NCBI GenBank assembly: GCA_949840465.1
Contig: CATKXE010000002.1
Coordinates: forward strand, 1-64,000
Direction of reading: 5' to 3'
DNA from: an uncultured Lachnospiraceae bacterium
GTDB lineage: Bacteria > Bacillota > Clostridia > Lachnospirales > Lachnospiraceae
Length of the DNA: 64,000 nucleotides
The notes below the pieces were generated by a model that saw only the letters and a list, made by a program, of their open reading frames with translations, was not told the DNA's origin and searched no databases. Every line of letters starts with the position of its first letter. Within the stretch, counting starts at the first letter, position 1. Position numbers and translations under genes: made by a program. Positions 14,763 through 22,369 of this stretch are shown here, piece after piece.

Positions 14763-16919
14763 ATGAAGGAAATTTTATTTGGGGCGGCGTATTATGACGA
14801 ATACATGCCCTGTGAACGGTTAGAGGAAGATATCCGGATGATGAAAAAGGCCGGGATCAATACGGTAAGGATTGCAGAATCCACTTGGAGTACCTGTGAA
14901 CCACAGGAGGGGAAATTTGATTTTTCCCATGTGGACAGGGTATTGGACGCCATGGAGGAGGCAGGAATCCATGTAATCGTGGGGACGCCCACCTATGCGG
15001 TGCCTGCATGGATGGTAAAATCCCACCCGGACGTGCTTGCCACGACGGTAAAAGGCCGCGGCATCTACGGCCCGCGCCAGATCATGGATATTACCCATCC
15101 GGTATATCTGTATTATGCGGAGCGCGTAATCCGCAGGCTTATGGAACATACGGCGGGCCGGAAATGCGTGATCGGTTTCCAGTTGGATAACGAGACAAAG
15201 CATTATGGGACGGCAGGGAAGAATGTGCAGGAAAAATTTATGAAGTATCTGCGTGAAAAATTCCACAATAATCTGGATGAAATGAATGCGGCTTTCGGGC
15301 TCGATTATTGGAGCAACCGGATCAACGCCTGGGAGGATTTTCCGGATGTAAGGGGGACCATCAACGGGAGCCTTGGCGCGGAATTTGAGAAATTCCAGAG
15401 GACGTTGGTAGACGGTTTTCTGGGGTGGCAGGCAGAGATTGTACAGGAATACCGCCGCGAAGATCAGTTCATCACACAAAATCTGGATTTTGAATGGCGG
15501 GGGCATTCCTACGGGGTACAGCCGGATGTGAACCACTATCATGCGGCAAAGAGTCTTACCATCGCGGGGACGGATATCTACCATCCCTCGCAGGACGAGC
15601 TGACAGGCGTAGAGATTGCATTTGGCGGAGATATGACGCGTTCCTTAAAGCAGGATAACTACCTCATTCTGGAGACAGAGGCGCAGGGATTTCCAGGGTG
15701 GCTTCCATACAAAGGGCAGCTTCGTCTGCAGGCATACAGCCATATTGCCTCCGGGGCAAACAGCGTCATGTACTGGCACTGGCATTCCCTGCACAATGCA
15801 TGTGAAACCTATTGGAAAGGGCTTTTAAGCCATGATTTTCAGGAAAATGAGACTTACCGGGAGGCCTGCATAATCGGCAGGGAGCTTCGGGAAAAGGGGA
15901 GCCGCCTCGTCAACCTGAAAAAGAGAAATGAAGCGGCCATTCTCGTAAGCAATGAAGCGCTGACCGCGCTGAAATGGTTTGGGATTGAGGCTACAGCGGC
16001 GGATAACGGAAAAATATTTTACAATGATGTGGTACGCTGGATTTACGACGTACTGTACCAGATGAACGTGGAGTGCGATTTCCTCTGGCCGGAATCGGAA
16101 AATTTCGGGCAGTATAAGATGATCGTTGTTCCAGCCCTCTACGCCGCGCCGGATAAGCTGCTTGAAAAGCTGAACCGGTATGTGGAAAACAGCGGAACAT
16201 TAGTGGCTACGTTCAAGACGGCATTTGCGGATGAGAATGTGAAGGTCAGCCATGAAGTACAGCCGCGTATCATCAAATCCTGTCTGGGCATCCGTTACCA
16301 CCAGTTTACATTTCCGAAGAACGTGAGGCTTTCGGGAGAGATCCTGCATGAAGGGATGGACAGCGGGCGTAAAGAGTGCGGAGCGCATAGCGATTGCATA
16401 GAACACAAAGAATACAGCGAAGGGAAAGAACGCAAAGAACTTGAAGAAAACGGTGTGGATGTGGATAAGGAAATGAAGAAGCTGGATGAGGCGAAAGTCT
16501 TCATGGAGCTTGTCATCCCGGAAACTGCGGAGACGCTGCTTGCTTATGCCCATTACAACTGGAATGGATACGCGGCGGTAACCAGAAATCATTTTGGAAA
16601 AGGAAATGCATATTATATCGGATGTATGACGGACAGCGGGCTTCTCGAAAAGATTCTGCGAAAAGCCCTCGGCGATGCCGGGATTGAATATATGGAGGAG
16701 ACTCGTTTTCCGGTGATTGTCAGGAAAGGGCTTAATGATTTCGGGAAAAATGTGAGGTTTTACTTTAATTATTCCGGCAGGGAGCAGACGGCAAAGCACA
16801 GGTGCGCGGACGGAACGGAGCTTTTTACGGGCGCGCCGGTGAAGGAAGGGGAAGAGATCCGGATTCCCGCGTGGGGTGTGAAGATTGTTGAGCAATGTCA
16901 AACCGCTGCAATAGTATAA
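14763..16919 (+). CDS. GH42 beta-galactosidase
   Basis: The 718-residue enzyme belongs to glycoside hydrolase family 42, retaining beta-galactosidases of the cytoplasm. It opens with the family's FGAAYYDEYMP and RIAESTWS motifs. The acid/base is E144 in QLDNETKHYG and the nucleophile is probably E304 in LILETEAQGFPGW. A trimerisation domain and a small beta-domain follow. Residues about 531-580 are a highly charged K/E/D-rich insertion that I do not expect in this family. The start has AAGGAG nine bases upstream. With the GPH symporter and LacI regulator it makes a complete import-and-hydrolyse system for a beta-galactoside. Confidence 0.9.
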   Translation: MKEILFGAAYYDEYMPCERLEEDIRMMKKAGINTVRIAESTWSTCEPQEGKFDFSHVDRVLDAMEEAGIHVIVGTPTYAVPAWMVKSHPDVLATTVKGRGIYGPRQIMDITHPVYLYYAERVIRRLMEHTAGRKCVIGFQLDNETKHYGTAGKNVQEKFMKYLREKFHNNLDEMNAAFGLDYWSNRINAWEDFPDVRGTINGSLGAEFEKFQRTLVDGFLGWQAEIVQEYRREDQFITQNLDFEWRGHSYGVQPDVNHYHAAKSLTIAGTDIYHPSQDELTGVEIAFGGDMTRSLKQDNYLILETEAQGFPGWLPYKGQLRLQAYSHIASGANSVMYWHWHSLHNACETYWKGLLSHDFQENETYREACIIGRELREKGSRLVNLKKRNEAAILVSNEALTALKWFGIEATAADNGKIFYNDVVRWIYDVLYQMNVECDFLWPESENFGQYKMIVVPALYAAPDKLLEKLNRYVENSGTLVATFKTAFADENVKVSHEVQPRIIKSCLGIRYHQFTFPKNVRLSGEILHEGMDSGRKECGAHSDCIEHKEYSEGKERKELEENGVDVDKEMKKLDEAKVFMELVIPETAETLLAYAHYNWNGYAAVTRNHFGKGNAYYIGCMTDSGLLEKILRKALGDAGIEYMEETRFPVIVRKGLNDFGKNVRFYFNYSGREQTAKHRCADGTELFTGAPVKEGEEIRIPAWGVKIVEQCQTAAIV

Positions 16920-17012
16920 TAAAAATTACCAGATTATAATTGGAAGTTTTTCAGACAATCTCATTGCATAGAAGTAATAAATGAATTATCCTTAGTGCAG
17001 GAGGTGCAAAAT

Positions 17013-17546
17013 ATGGCGAATGAAAATAAAAAAGATTTTAACGCTATGCTGCATGATAATAAGGATATGCCAAAGTTTCAGATAATTACAGACCAGAAAA
17101 GCATTGAGAAATATGGCGGAAGTAAAATGTACTTTGCCCCGCCAGTCGACTACGACAAAGTAATGAGAGCCATTCCCTTTGGTAAAGTGATTTCGGTTGG
17201 GAAAATACGAGAATATTTTGCAGAATTGAGTGGTGCAGATTTTACAGAACCTATTACAGCAGGAATTTTTGTTTCTATTGCAGCATGGGCAAGTTATCAG
17301 CGTTCTAATGATGAAACACCTTACTGGAGAACGCTGAAAGCAAACGGAGAGTTAAATGCAAAATATCCCGGCGGCGTTGAAGCACAGAAAGAAAAGCTGG
17401 AAACAGAGGGACATACCATTATTCAAAAAGGACGCAAGAATATACGGTACTATGTAAAAGACTACGAGAAAGTTCTTTTTGATTTGAAGCATGCGGCTTC
17501 CCAGCCGCCTGAACAACCATTACCCCAATCACAGCAGAGTCAGTAA
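17013..17546 (+). CDS. Alkyltransferase-like (ATL/MGMT-fold) DNA-binding protein
   Basis: The 177-residue protein contains the MGMT C-terminal helix-turn-helix fold (about 45-160): AIPFGKVISVGKIREYFAEL, then a helix, then ETPYWRTLKANGEL and a GG..Q...LE.EG motif. Alkylguanine transferases have the active-site PCHR. Here the position reads PYWR, with no cysteine, so it cannot accept an alkyl group and should act as an ATL-type damage sensor or another DNA binder. It carries a lysine/aspartate-rich N-terminal extension and a Q/P-rich tail. The ATG at 17013 is set by AGGAGG; the frame upstream only covers the ribosome site. A 16-bp hairpin follows the stop. Confidence 0.75.
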   Translation: MANENKKDFNAMLHDNKDMPKFQIITDQKSIEKYGGSKMYFAPPVDYDKVMRAIPFGKVISVGKIREYFAELSGADFTEPITAGIFVSIAAWASYQRSNDETPYWRTLKANGELNAKYPGGVEAQKEKLETEGHTIIQKGRKNIRYYVKDYEKVLFDLKHAASQPPEQPLPQSQQSQ

Positions 17547-17551
17547 TACGG

Positions 17552-17589
17552 CAGCAGAGCGCATAGAACCAGATCTATGCGCTCTGCTG
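17552..17589. terminator. 16-bp perfect hairpin after the ATL gene
   Basis: CAGCAGAGCGCATAGA (17552-17567) and TCTATGCGCTCTGCTG (17574-17589) with a six-base loop. The T tract is poor (GGTTTGG), so termination on the plus strand is probable but not certain. The following 148 bases to the ribokinase stop contain nothing I can identify. Confidence 0.6.
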
Positions 17590-17737
17590 GTTTGGACGCA
17601 GCCCTTCTAATCATATTTTATGAAGTCCTTCAGGATTGCTCTAAAGCCGCTGCTGCCGGGGTTCAGATTTTTCCTATGGCGTGTACTTCTTGTCCTGCCT
17701 GTAAGGGAACTGCCATTTTTTCGGCTCATAAATTACT

Positions 17738-18640
17738 TCAACAAGATACTAATGCCCTCTCCACTTCCTCCGCCGAGGGCATTCCGCTCTGTGCGCCGAA
17801 TTTTTCTACCGACAGCCCGGCCGCCGTATTGGCATATCTGAGCGCATCGTGGATGCTGTCCCCGCATGCAAACCGCAGTGCAAACGCCCCGTTCAGGGTA
17901 TCTCCGGCTCCGGTGGTATCCACAACCTGAGACTTCCTCGCCGGGACTGTCAGGACTTCTCCCGTTTTCAGGCAGGTGGAGACGCCTTTTGAGCCTTGTG
18001 TGACTACCAGCTTCTCCGGGTATTTTTCCAGCAGCCGCTCCGTCGGGATATCATTGCCAAAAATCAGCCCCGCCTCATGTTCATTGGGCGTAAGGCAGGT
18101 CACCTTGTCCACGATTTCCATCGGTACTTTTGCAGCCGGAGCCGGGTTCAGGATAACGGGGATGCCGTTCTCCGAGCAAAATTCTATGACATAATGTACT
18201 GTGTCCAGCGGAATCTCATGCTGCAGCACGACCATGTCATATGTCTTTAATCTTTCTTTGATACCATCCACATACCTTTTGTCCACGCGTCCATTTGCCC
18301 CTGCAATGATTACGATCGTATTATCCTGTTCTCCCACGGTAATTATGGCGAGTCCGGTAGGGATGCCGTCAAGGATCCCGATATGTTCTGTGCCTACCCC
18401 GTTTTTCTTCAGATTTTCCAGCATGTTCCTGCCGTTGCCGTCATTGCCGACGCAGCCGAACATTTCCACTTCGGCGCCAAGCTTTGCCATTGCGGCCGCC
18501 TGATTTGCACCTTTTCCGCCCGGGGTATATGTGATGTCACTGCCGTACACAGTTTCCCCTTTTAACGGAATCCGTTCCGATAATACAACCATATCCGTAT
18601 TAATGCTGCCTACCACTGCAATCTTTCTGTGTTTTTCCAT
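17738..18640 (-). CDS. rbsK: Ribokinase
   Basis: The 300-residue PfkB-family kinase phosphorylates ribose at O5. Visible: N-terminal VVGSINTDMVV, the TPGGKGANQAAA signature (39-50), NPAPA (165-169), LTPNEHEA, and DTTGAGDTLNGAFA with catalytic base D247. These match ribokinase better than other PfkB kinases. It is monocistronic here, without RbsD or a ribose transporter beside it. The start at 18640 has GGAG ten bases upstream. The 200 bases upstream contain repeated AATGAGATT elements that could be operator sites. Confidence 0.9.
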   Translation of the reverse strand: MEKHRKIAVVGSINTDMVVLSERIPLKGETVYGSDITYTPGGKGANQAAAMAKLGAEVEMFGCVGNDGNGRNMLENLKKNGVGTEHIGILDGIPTGLAIITVGEQDNTIVIIAGANGRVDKRYVDGIKERLKTYDMVVLQHEIPLDTVHYVIEFCSENGIPVILNPAPAAKVPMEIVDKVTCLTPNEHEAGLIFGNDIPTERLLEKYPEKLVVTQGSKGVSTCLKTGEVLTVPARKSQVVDTTGAGDTLNGAFALRFACGDSIHDALRYANTAAGLSVEKFGAQSGMPSAEEVERALVSC

Positions 18641-18689
18641 ATTTCCACTGCTCCTTTGCCGTCCCCGGAGCCTTTAAGCCCGGGATCAA

Positions 18690-18767
18690 TGAGATTACAT
18701 CCATCATATCATACATTGCTCTTTGAGGATAGCCATAATCTAATCTCATTTTTACCAATCTCATTTT
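18690..18767. repeat. AATGAGATT-type repeats upstream of ribokinase
   Basis: AATCTCATTTT occurs twice as a direct repeat (18742-18752 and 18757-18767, 15 bases apart), and the reverse complement core AATGAGATT occurs once at about 18689. They lie 50-130 bases upstream of the ribokinase start and may be regulator binding sites. Confidence 0.4.
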
Positions 18768-18789
18768 CAGGGCATTACTGCATGCCCTG
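18768..18789. repeat. Small hairpin CAGGGCAT...ATGCCCTG
   Basis: A perfect 8-bp inverted repeat with a six-base loop, followed by ATTTT on the plus strand. No gene ends nearby on either strand, so a terminator role is not obvious. Confidence 0.4.
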
Positions 18790-18904
18790 ATTTTAAAGAG
18801 CAGCGCCCGTTTGTGCCAAAAGTAATACGTTTCAGGTCATTTTAGAAAACGACCCGGCGTAATGTGTTATTTTCTTAATATCAAAAAATACGGAGGATAA
18901 GAAA

Positions 18905-19051
18905 ATGAAAAACAAAAGGATGTTTGGCGTTTTATTTAGTTTTGCGCTGTACGGCGCGGCATTTTCCATTCCGGTCCGCGCGGCGGGGCTGGAGGTGCAG
19001 GATAGGATTGACAAAAAGATATCTGCTGTCTATAATGAATTCACATTTTAA
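18905..19051 (+). CDS. Small secreted-type peptide (48 aa), function unknown
   Basis: A 48-codon frame begins at ATG 18905 with a strong CGGAGG site eight bases upstream. The first 26 residues look like a signal peptide: basic MKNKR, hydrophobic FGVLFSFALYGAAFSIPV, and an RAA cleavage region. The mature part would be only ~22 residues, beginning AGLEVQDRIDKK. It could be a true short exported peptide or the surviving 5' end of a deleted secreted protein. A perfect-consensus promoter for the following azlC gene lies inside its last 15 codons, so the end of the frame has been built over by regulatory sequence. No family recognised. Confidence 0.45.
   Translation: MKNKRMFGVLFSFALYGAAFSIPVRAAGLEVQDRIDKKISAVYNEFTF
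19008..19036 (+). promoter_or_regulatory. Perfect-consensus sigma-A promoter for azlCD
   Basis: TTGACA (19008-19013), a 17-base spacer and TATAAT (19031-19036): a full consensus match. Transcription would start at about 19043, 80 bases before the azlC start. Confidence 0.85.
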
Positions 19052-19122
19052 TTTTTGCAGATAGTGAGTGTAGGACGGCAATTATGGCATACAATGATTT
19101 TGACGAGAGAGGTGTTTATATC

Positions 19123-19845
19123 ATGAAAGAGGTTCCTTCCAAAAGGCGGGTGATCCTGGCGGCAGCGCGTCAGGCATTTCCCTGTACAATCCCAATCTTT
19201 GCGGGATTTTGGTTCCTTGGGCTGACCTATGGGATCTATATGAACATTTCAGGATTCAGCTTTCTCTATCCAATGGCCATGAGCTTTATCATATATGGCG
19301 GCTCTCTGGAATTTATAGCAGTGGAAATGCTGTTGTCTCCTTTCGCGCCGTTACAGACTTTGGCCATGGCGCTGTTGATTCAGGCAAGGCATCTGTTCTA
19401 TGGGATTTCCATGCTGGATAAGTTCAGGGGAATGGGCTGGAAAAAAATCTATCTGATCTTCGGGATGTGCGATGAAACATTCTCCATCAATTATTCCGCA
19501 CAGGTTCCGGACGGTGTGGACAGAGGGTGGTTTATGTTTTTTGTGACATTGTTCAACCATTTATACTGGTGTTCGGCAGCCACAGCCGGGGGCATACTGG
19601 GTTCCCTGATCTCCTTTGATACGGAAGGGCTGGACTTTGTCATGACGGCGATGTTTGTGGTGATCTTTCTGGAACAATGGCTCAAAGAAAAGAAGCATTA
19701 CAGTGCGGTGATCGGAGTCGGCGTTTCCGCGCTCTGCCTTTTGATATTTGGAGCGGATTCCTTTATGATTCCAACCATGGCCTGTATTTTGTGCCTTCTG
19801 ACCGTATTCCGCCAATCCATTGAAAAGGCAGGTGATTTATCATGA
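19123..19845 (+). CDS. azlC: AzlC-family branched-chain amino acid exporter subunit
   Basis: The 240-residue membrane protein matches Azl[26 protein letters not shown] at the start, [12 protein letters not shown], then [16 protein letters not shown] and GMCDETFS. With AzlD it forms an exporter of branched-chain amino acids and analogues. I chose ATG 19123 because family members begin close to this point and AGAGGTG precedes it; ATG 19084 would add 13 atypical residues. The gene ends in an ATGA overlap with azlD. Confidence 0.88.
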   Translation: MKEVPSKRRVILAAARQAFPCTIPIFAGFWFLGLTYGIYMNISGFSFLYPMAMSFIIYGGSLEFIAVEMLLSPFAPLQTLAMALLIQARHLFYGISMLDKFRGMGWKKIYLIFGMCDETFSINYSAQVPDGVDRGWFMFFVTLFNHLYWCSAATAGGILGSLISFDTEGLDFVMTAMFVVIFLEQWLKEKKHYSAVIGVGVSALCLLIFGADSFMIPTMACILCLLTVFRQSIEKAGDLS

Positions 19846-20168
19846 GTTTGCCGCAGCAGGTAATTACGATCGCGCTCTGTGTATTTGGGACCATGGCCAC
19901 AAGATTTTTACCGTTTCTATTATTTTCGTCAAAGAAGCCTACGCCAAAGTACATACAGTATCTGGGAAATGCGCTGCCCTCCGCCATATTCGGTATGCTG
20001 GTGGTGTACTGCCTGAAAAATGTTGAGGTTCTGTCCGGAAGCCGCGGCCTGCCGGAATGCATCGCAATTCTTGCGGTGGTGGGAATTCATTTGTGGAAAC
20101 GGCAGATGCTTTTGTCGATTGCAGGCGGGACGGTATGTTATATGGCGCTTGTGCAGTTTGTGTTCTGA
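19842..20168 (+). CDS. azlD: AzlD-family branched-chain amino acid exporter subunit
   Basis: The 108-residue protein with four hydrophobic segments is the small partner of AzlC; the family's TRFLPFLLF segment and [15 protein letters not shown] are visible. It overlaps azlC by four bases (ATGA) and is translated by coupling. A one-sided copy of the CAGGAACTGTA repeat follows at 20182. Confidence 0.85.
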   Translation: MSLPQQVITIALCVFGTMATRFLPFLLFSSKKPTPKYIQYLGNALPSAIFGMLVVYCLKNVEVLSGSRGLPECIAILAVVGIHLWKRQMLLSIAGGTVCYMALVQFVF

Positions 20169-20181
20169 GGAATGATTGGGG

Positions 20182-20200
20182 TCAGGAACTGTACAAAAAT
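20182..20200. repeat. TCAGGAACTGTA repeat, left half only
   Basis: TCAGGAACTGTACAAAAAT matches the left end of the repeat elements at 32341, 33817 and 40439. The matching right end (TTCCTTA) is not found before the next gene, so this is a partial copy. Confidence 0.45.
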
Positions 20201-20224
20201 ACATGATTCGAAAGAGGACTGCTT

Positions 20225-20746
20225 ATGGAATTTATCAGGAAATCCTGTACAGCCGATGCATCAAGGCTGGCAGAGATATTAGTTTTTACCAAAAGAATGA
20301 ATTATCGTTCTATTTTCCGCAACGATAAAGTATCCTTCGGAGAACTGCAGGTACTTCCTCTGGCTCAAAAATTTATTGCAGATCCGCGGAGCCTTGAACA
20401 TATCTGGGTATATGACGACGAATTTGTAAAGGGAATGGTTCATATTGAAAATAGCTGGATTGAGGAATTGTATGTAGATTCTTTCTTTCAGGGGCAGGGG
20501 ATTGGAGCGGCGCTGATTGAGTTTGCCATAGAGAGATTTCACGTAAAATATCTGTGGGTATTGGAAAAGAATCATGGGGCGGCGAGATTTTACCGGTCTC
20601 ATGGATTTGTATTTACACAGGAACGGCGGCTGCAGGAGGGTACAGAGGAGTATCTTATTAAGATGGAAAGGGGGAGGCAGACGTCAGGCGGCGACGCCTG
20701 TATTTTGGGGGCAGGAGAATGGATGGAGACAGGCAGCAAACGATAA
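20225..20746 (+). CDS. GNAT-family N-acetyltransferase
   Basis: The 173-residue protein has the GNAT fold. Motif A is ELYVDSFFQGQGIGAALIEFA with the acetyl-CoA loop QGQGIG, followed by LWVLEKNHGAARFYRSHGF (motif B). The acceptor is unknown. After the domain ends at about residue 148 there is an extra hydrophilic tail of ~25 residues that family members usually lack. AGAGGA lies seven bases before the ATG. The DUF1349 gene begins 11 bases after the stop, so the two are likely co-transcribed. Confidence 0.85.
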   Translation: MEFIRKSCTADASRLAEILVFTKRMNYRSIFRNDKVSFGELQVLPLAQKFIADPRSLEHIWVYDDEFVKGMVHIENSWIEELYVDSFFQGQGIGAALIEFAIERFHVKYLWVLEKNHGAARFYRSHGFVFTQERRLQEGTEEYLIKMERGRQTSGGDACILGAGEWMETGSKR

Positions 20747-20757
20747 GGAGGAGAAAA

Positions 20758-21357
20758 ATGGATTTGAAAAATTTTAAATGGACAAGGAAACCGGAAAGTT
20801 TCGAGATCGATCAGGATACGATTGAGATTACTACAAAGCCGCACACGGATCTGTGGCAGCGGACGTACTATCATTTTCAAAATGACAATGCTCCGGTTCT
20901 TCAGATGGAAACAGAAGAAAACTATTTTAGTTTTACAGTGAAGACAGAATTTTATGACAGCCGCCACCGGTTTGACCAGTGCGGCGTCGTGATGTACCTT
21001 GACAGCGAGAACTGGCTGAAAGGCTCGATCGAATATGAGAATGAGGAATTTCAGCATTTGGGCAGTGTTGTGACGAACCAGGGATATTCGGACTGGGCAA
21101 CCACCGAAATAGACGCCGCTGTAAAATCCATGTGGTATCGCTTAAGCCGGAGGGAGGACGATTATTGTATCGAATGCTCCCGGGATGGGGTTACATTCAG
21201 CCAGATGCGGATCTGCCATATGCACCGCGGGCATGGGAAGATACAGTTTGGCATCTATGCCTGTTCACCGGAGGATTCCTCGTTCAAAGCTGTATTTTCG
21301 AATCTGCAGATGACAGAATGCCAGTGGCAGGCTCATGACGGGCAGCAGCCGGATTAA
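20758..21357 (+). CDS. DUF1349 family protein (concanavalin-like fold)
   Basis: The 199-residue protein resembles the DUF1349 family, sometimes called regulation of enolase protein 1: the stretches TDLWQRTYYHF, FDQCGVVMYLDSENWLKGSIEYE and FGIYACSPEDSSFKAVFSNLQ are typical. The fold is a lectin/laminarinase-like beta sandwich. Function is not established. The start at 20758 is set by AAGGAGGAG; the longer frame from 20719 runs into the upstream gene and lacks a site. A short hairpin follows the stop. Confidence 0.82.
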   Translation: MDLKNFKWTRKPESFEIDQDTIEITTKPHTDLWQRTYYHFQNDNAPVLQMETEENYFSFTVKTEFYDSRHRFDQCGVVMYLDSENWLKGSIEYENEEFQHLGSVVTNQGYSDWATTEIDAAVKSMWYRLSRREDDYCIECSRDGVTFSQMRICHMHRGHGKIQFGIYACSPEDSSFKAVFSNLQMTECQWQAHDGQQPD

Positions 21358-21362
21358 AAGCA

Positions 21363-21383
21363 GGGGATGCCGCCGGCATCCCC
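21363..21383. terminator. Hairpin between convergent genes
   Basis: GGGGATGCC (21363-21371) and GGCATCCCC (21375-21383) form a 9-bp stem with a three-base loop, between the convergent DUF1349 and cyclophilin genes. No T tract on either side, so termination is only probable. Confidence 0.45.
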
Positions 21384-21407
21384 CACGGGAATAATGGATG
21401 CATCTTT

Positions 21408-22064
21408 TCAGTCAATCACTTTGATGGATGTGATCTCAGGCTGGTCATCCGCCTCTACGGTTCCGTTGTCATCCTGAACAGGCGTATCTTCACAGATCTT
21501 ATCAACAAGTTCCATTCCTTCCGTCACATGGCCGAAAGCGGCATAGTTCCCATCCAAAAACAGGCTGTCCTCATGGACAATAAAGAACTGGGAAGAAGCG
21601 CTGTCGGGGTCGTTGGCTCTTGCCATGGAGATGACTCCACGTTTGTGGGAAATGTCGTTTTCCACGCCGTTTTGGGAAAATTCTCCTTTAATTTCTTTAT
21701 CGGAACCTCCGGTTCCGTTACCCCGCGGATCCCCGCCCTGAATCATAAAACCGCTCATAATCCGGTGGAAGGTCAGGCCGTCGTAGAATCCCTCTTCAGC
21801 CAGACGGATAAAGTTGGTGACAGTAATGGGCGCGGTATCTGCATCCAGTTCTGCTTTTATCGTGCCGTAATCTTTTATTTCAATTTCTATATGATGGAAT
21901 CCTTTGAGCGCGTCTTCTTCCTCTTCCGGGGAATTATCTTTTTCCGTATCCGCTTGCGGTGTACCCCCGCTGTCCGCCTGTGATGCCTCTTCTTTTGCCC
22001 CGCATCCAAAAAGGACGGCGCTTAAAAGGGTGATGCACAGGATATATGAGAATAATTTCTTCAT
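21408..22064 (-). CDS. Peptidyl-prolyl cis-trans isomerase lipoprotein (cyclophilin)
   Basis: The 218-residue protein has a lipoprotein signal with lipobox LFGC and lipidated C21, an acidic linker to about residue 50, and a cyclophilin domain with [38 protein letters not shown] and [14 protein letters not shown]. It would assist folding of secreted proteins at the outer face of the membrane. The start at 22064 has AGGAGG nine bases upstream. It is transcribed alone, opposite to the solute-binding protein gene. Confidence 0.9.
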   Translation of the reverse strand: MKKLFSYILCITLLSAVLFGCGAKEEASQADSGGTPQADTEKDNSPEEEEDALKGFHHIEIEIKDYGTIKAELDADTAPITVTNFIRLAEEGFYDGLTFHRIMSGFMIQGGDPRGNGTGGSDKEIKGEFSQNGVENDISHKRGVISMARANDPDSASSQFFIVHEDSLFLDGNYAAFGHVTEGMELVDKICEDTPVQDDNGTVEADDQPEITSIKVID

Positions 22065-22211
22065 GATGTTACCTCCTACTCGTTTTCTACAATTTAAAAG
22101 TTATCTTACCATAAGTGCGGCGAGATTTCAAATATGTATATTTCTATCAAAACGGGGAGTTATCCCGGAATCAAAATTCAATCGGGACGTCCGTTCTAAA
22201 ACAGAAAATTG

Positions 22212-22338
22212 AAAAAGGCCATAGAGTGTGATATGATAAAATGAATTTATAATTCCCTTTGCAGGAACAACATACCTAAAAGGAATCCTGACGCCCACGG
22301 CCTTTTTGCGGTTTCCGGCAGAAAGCTCCTGCAAAGGG
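22212..22338 (+). other. Structured leader of the solute-binding protein gene
   Basis: CCCTTTGCAGGA (22255-22266) and TCCTGCAAAGGG (22327-22338) form a perfect 12-bp long-range stem around 60 bases. A second pair, AAAAAGGCC (22212-22220) with GGCCTTTTT (22299-22307), would be an alternative, mutually competing fold whose right arm ends in Ts. This resembles an attenuator or riboswitch, but I cannot match a known class. The coding start is 32 bases downstream. Confidence 0.5.
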
Positions 22339-22369
22339 CATCCAACCACACATGAAAGGGGTCTTTTTA

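Noticed and set aside
17590..17737. Short frames between the ATL gene and ribokinase
   Set aside because: A brief protein-like minus-strand stretch is broken by stops and lacks a start signal; nothing supportable.
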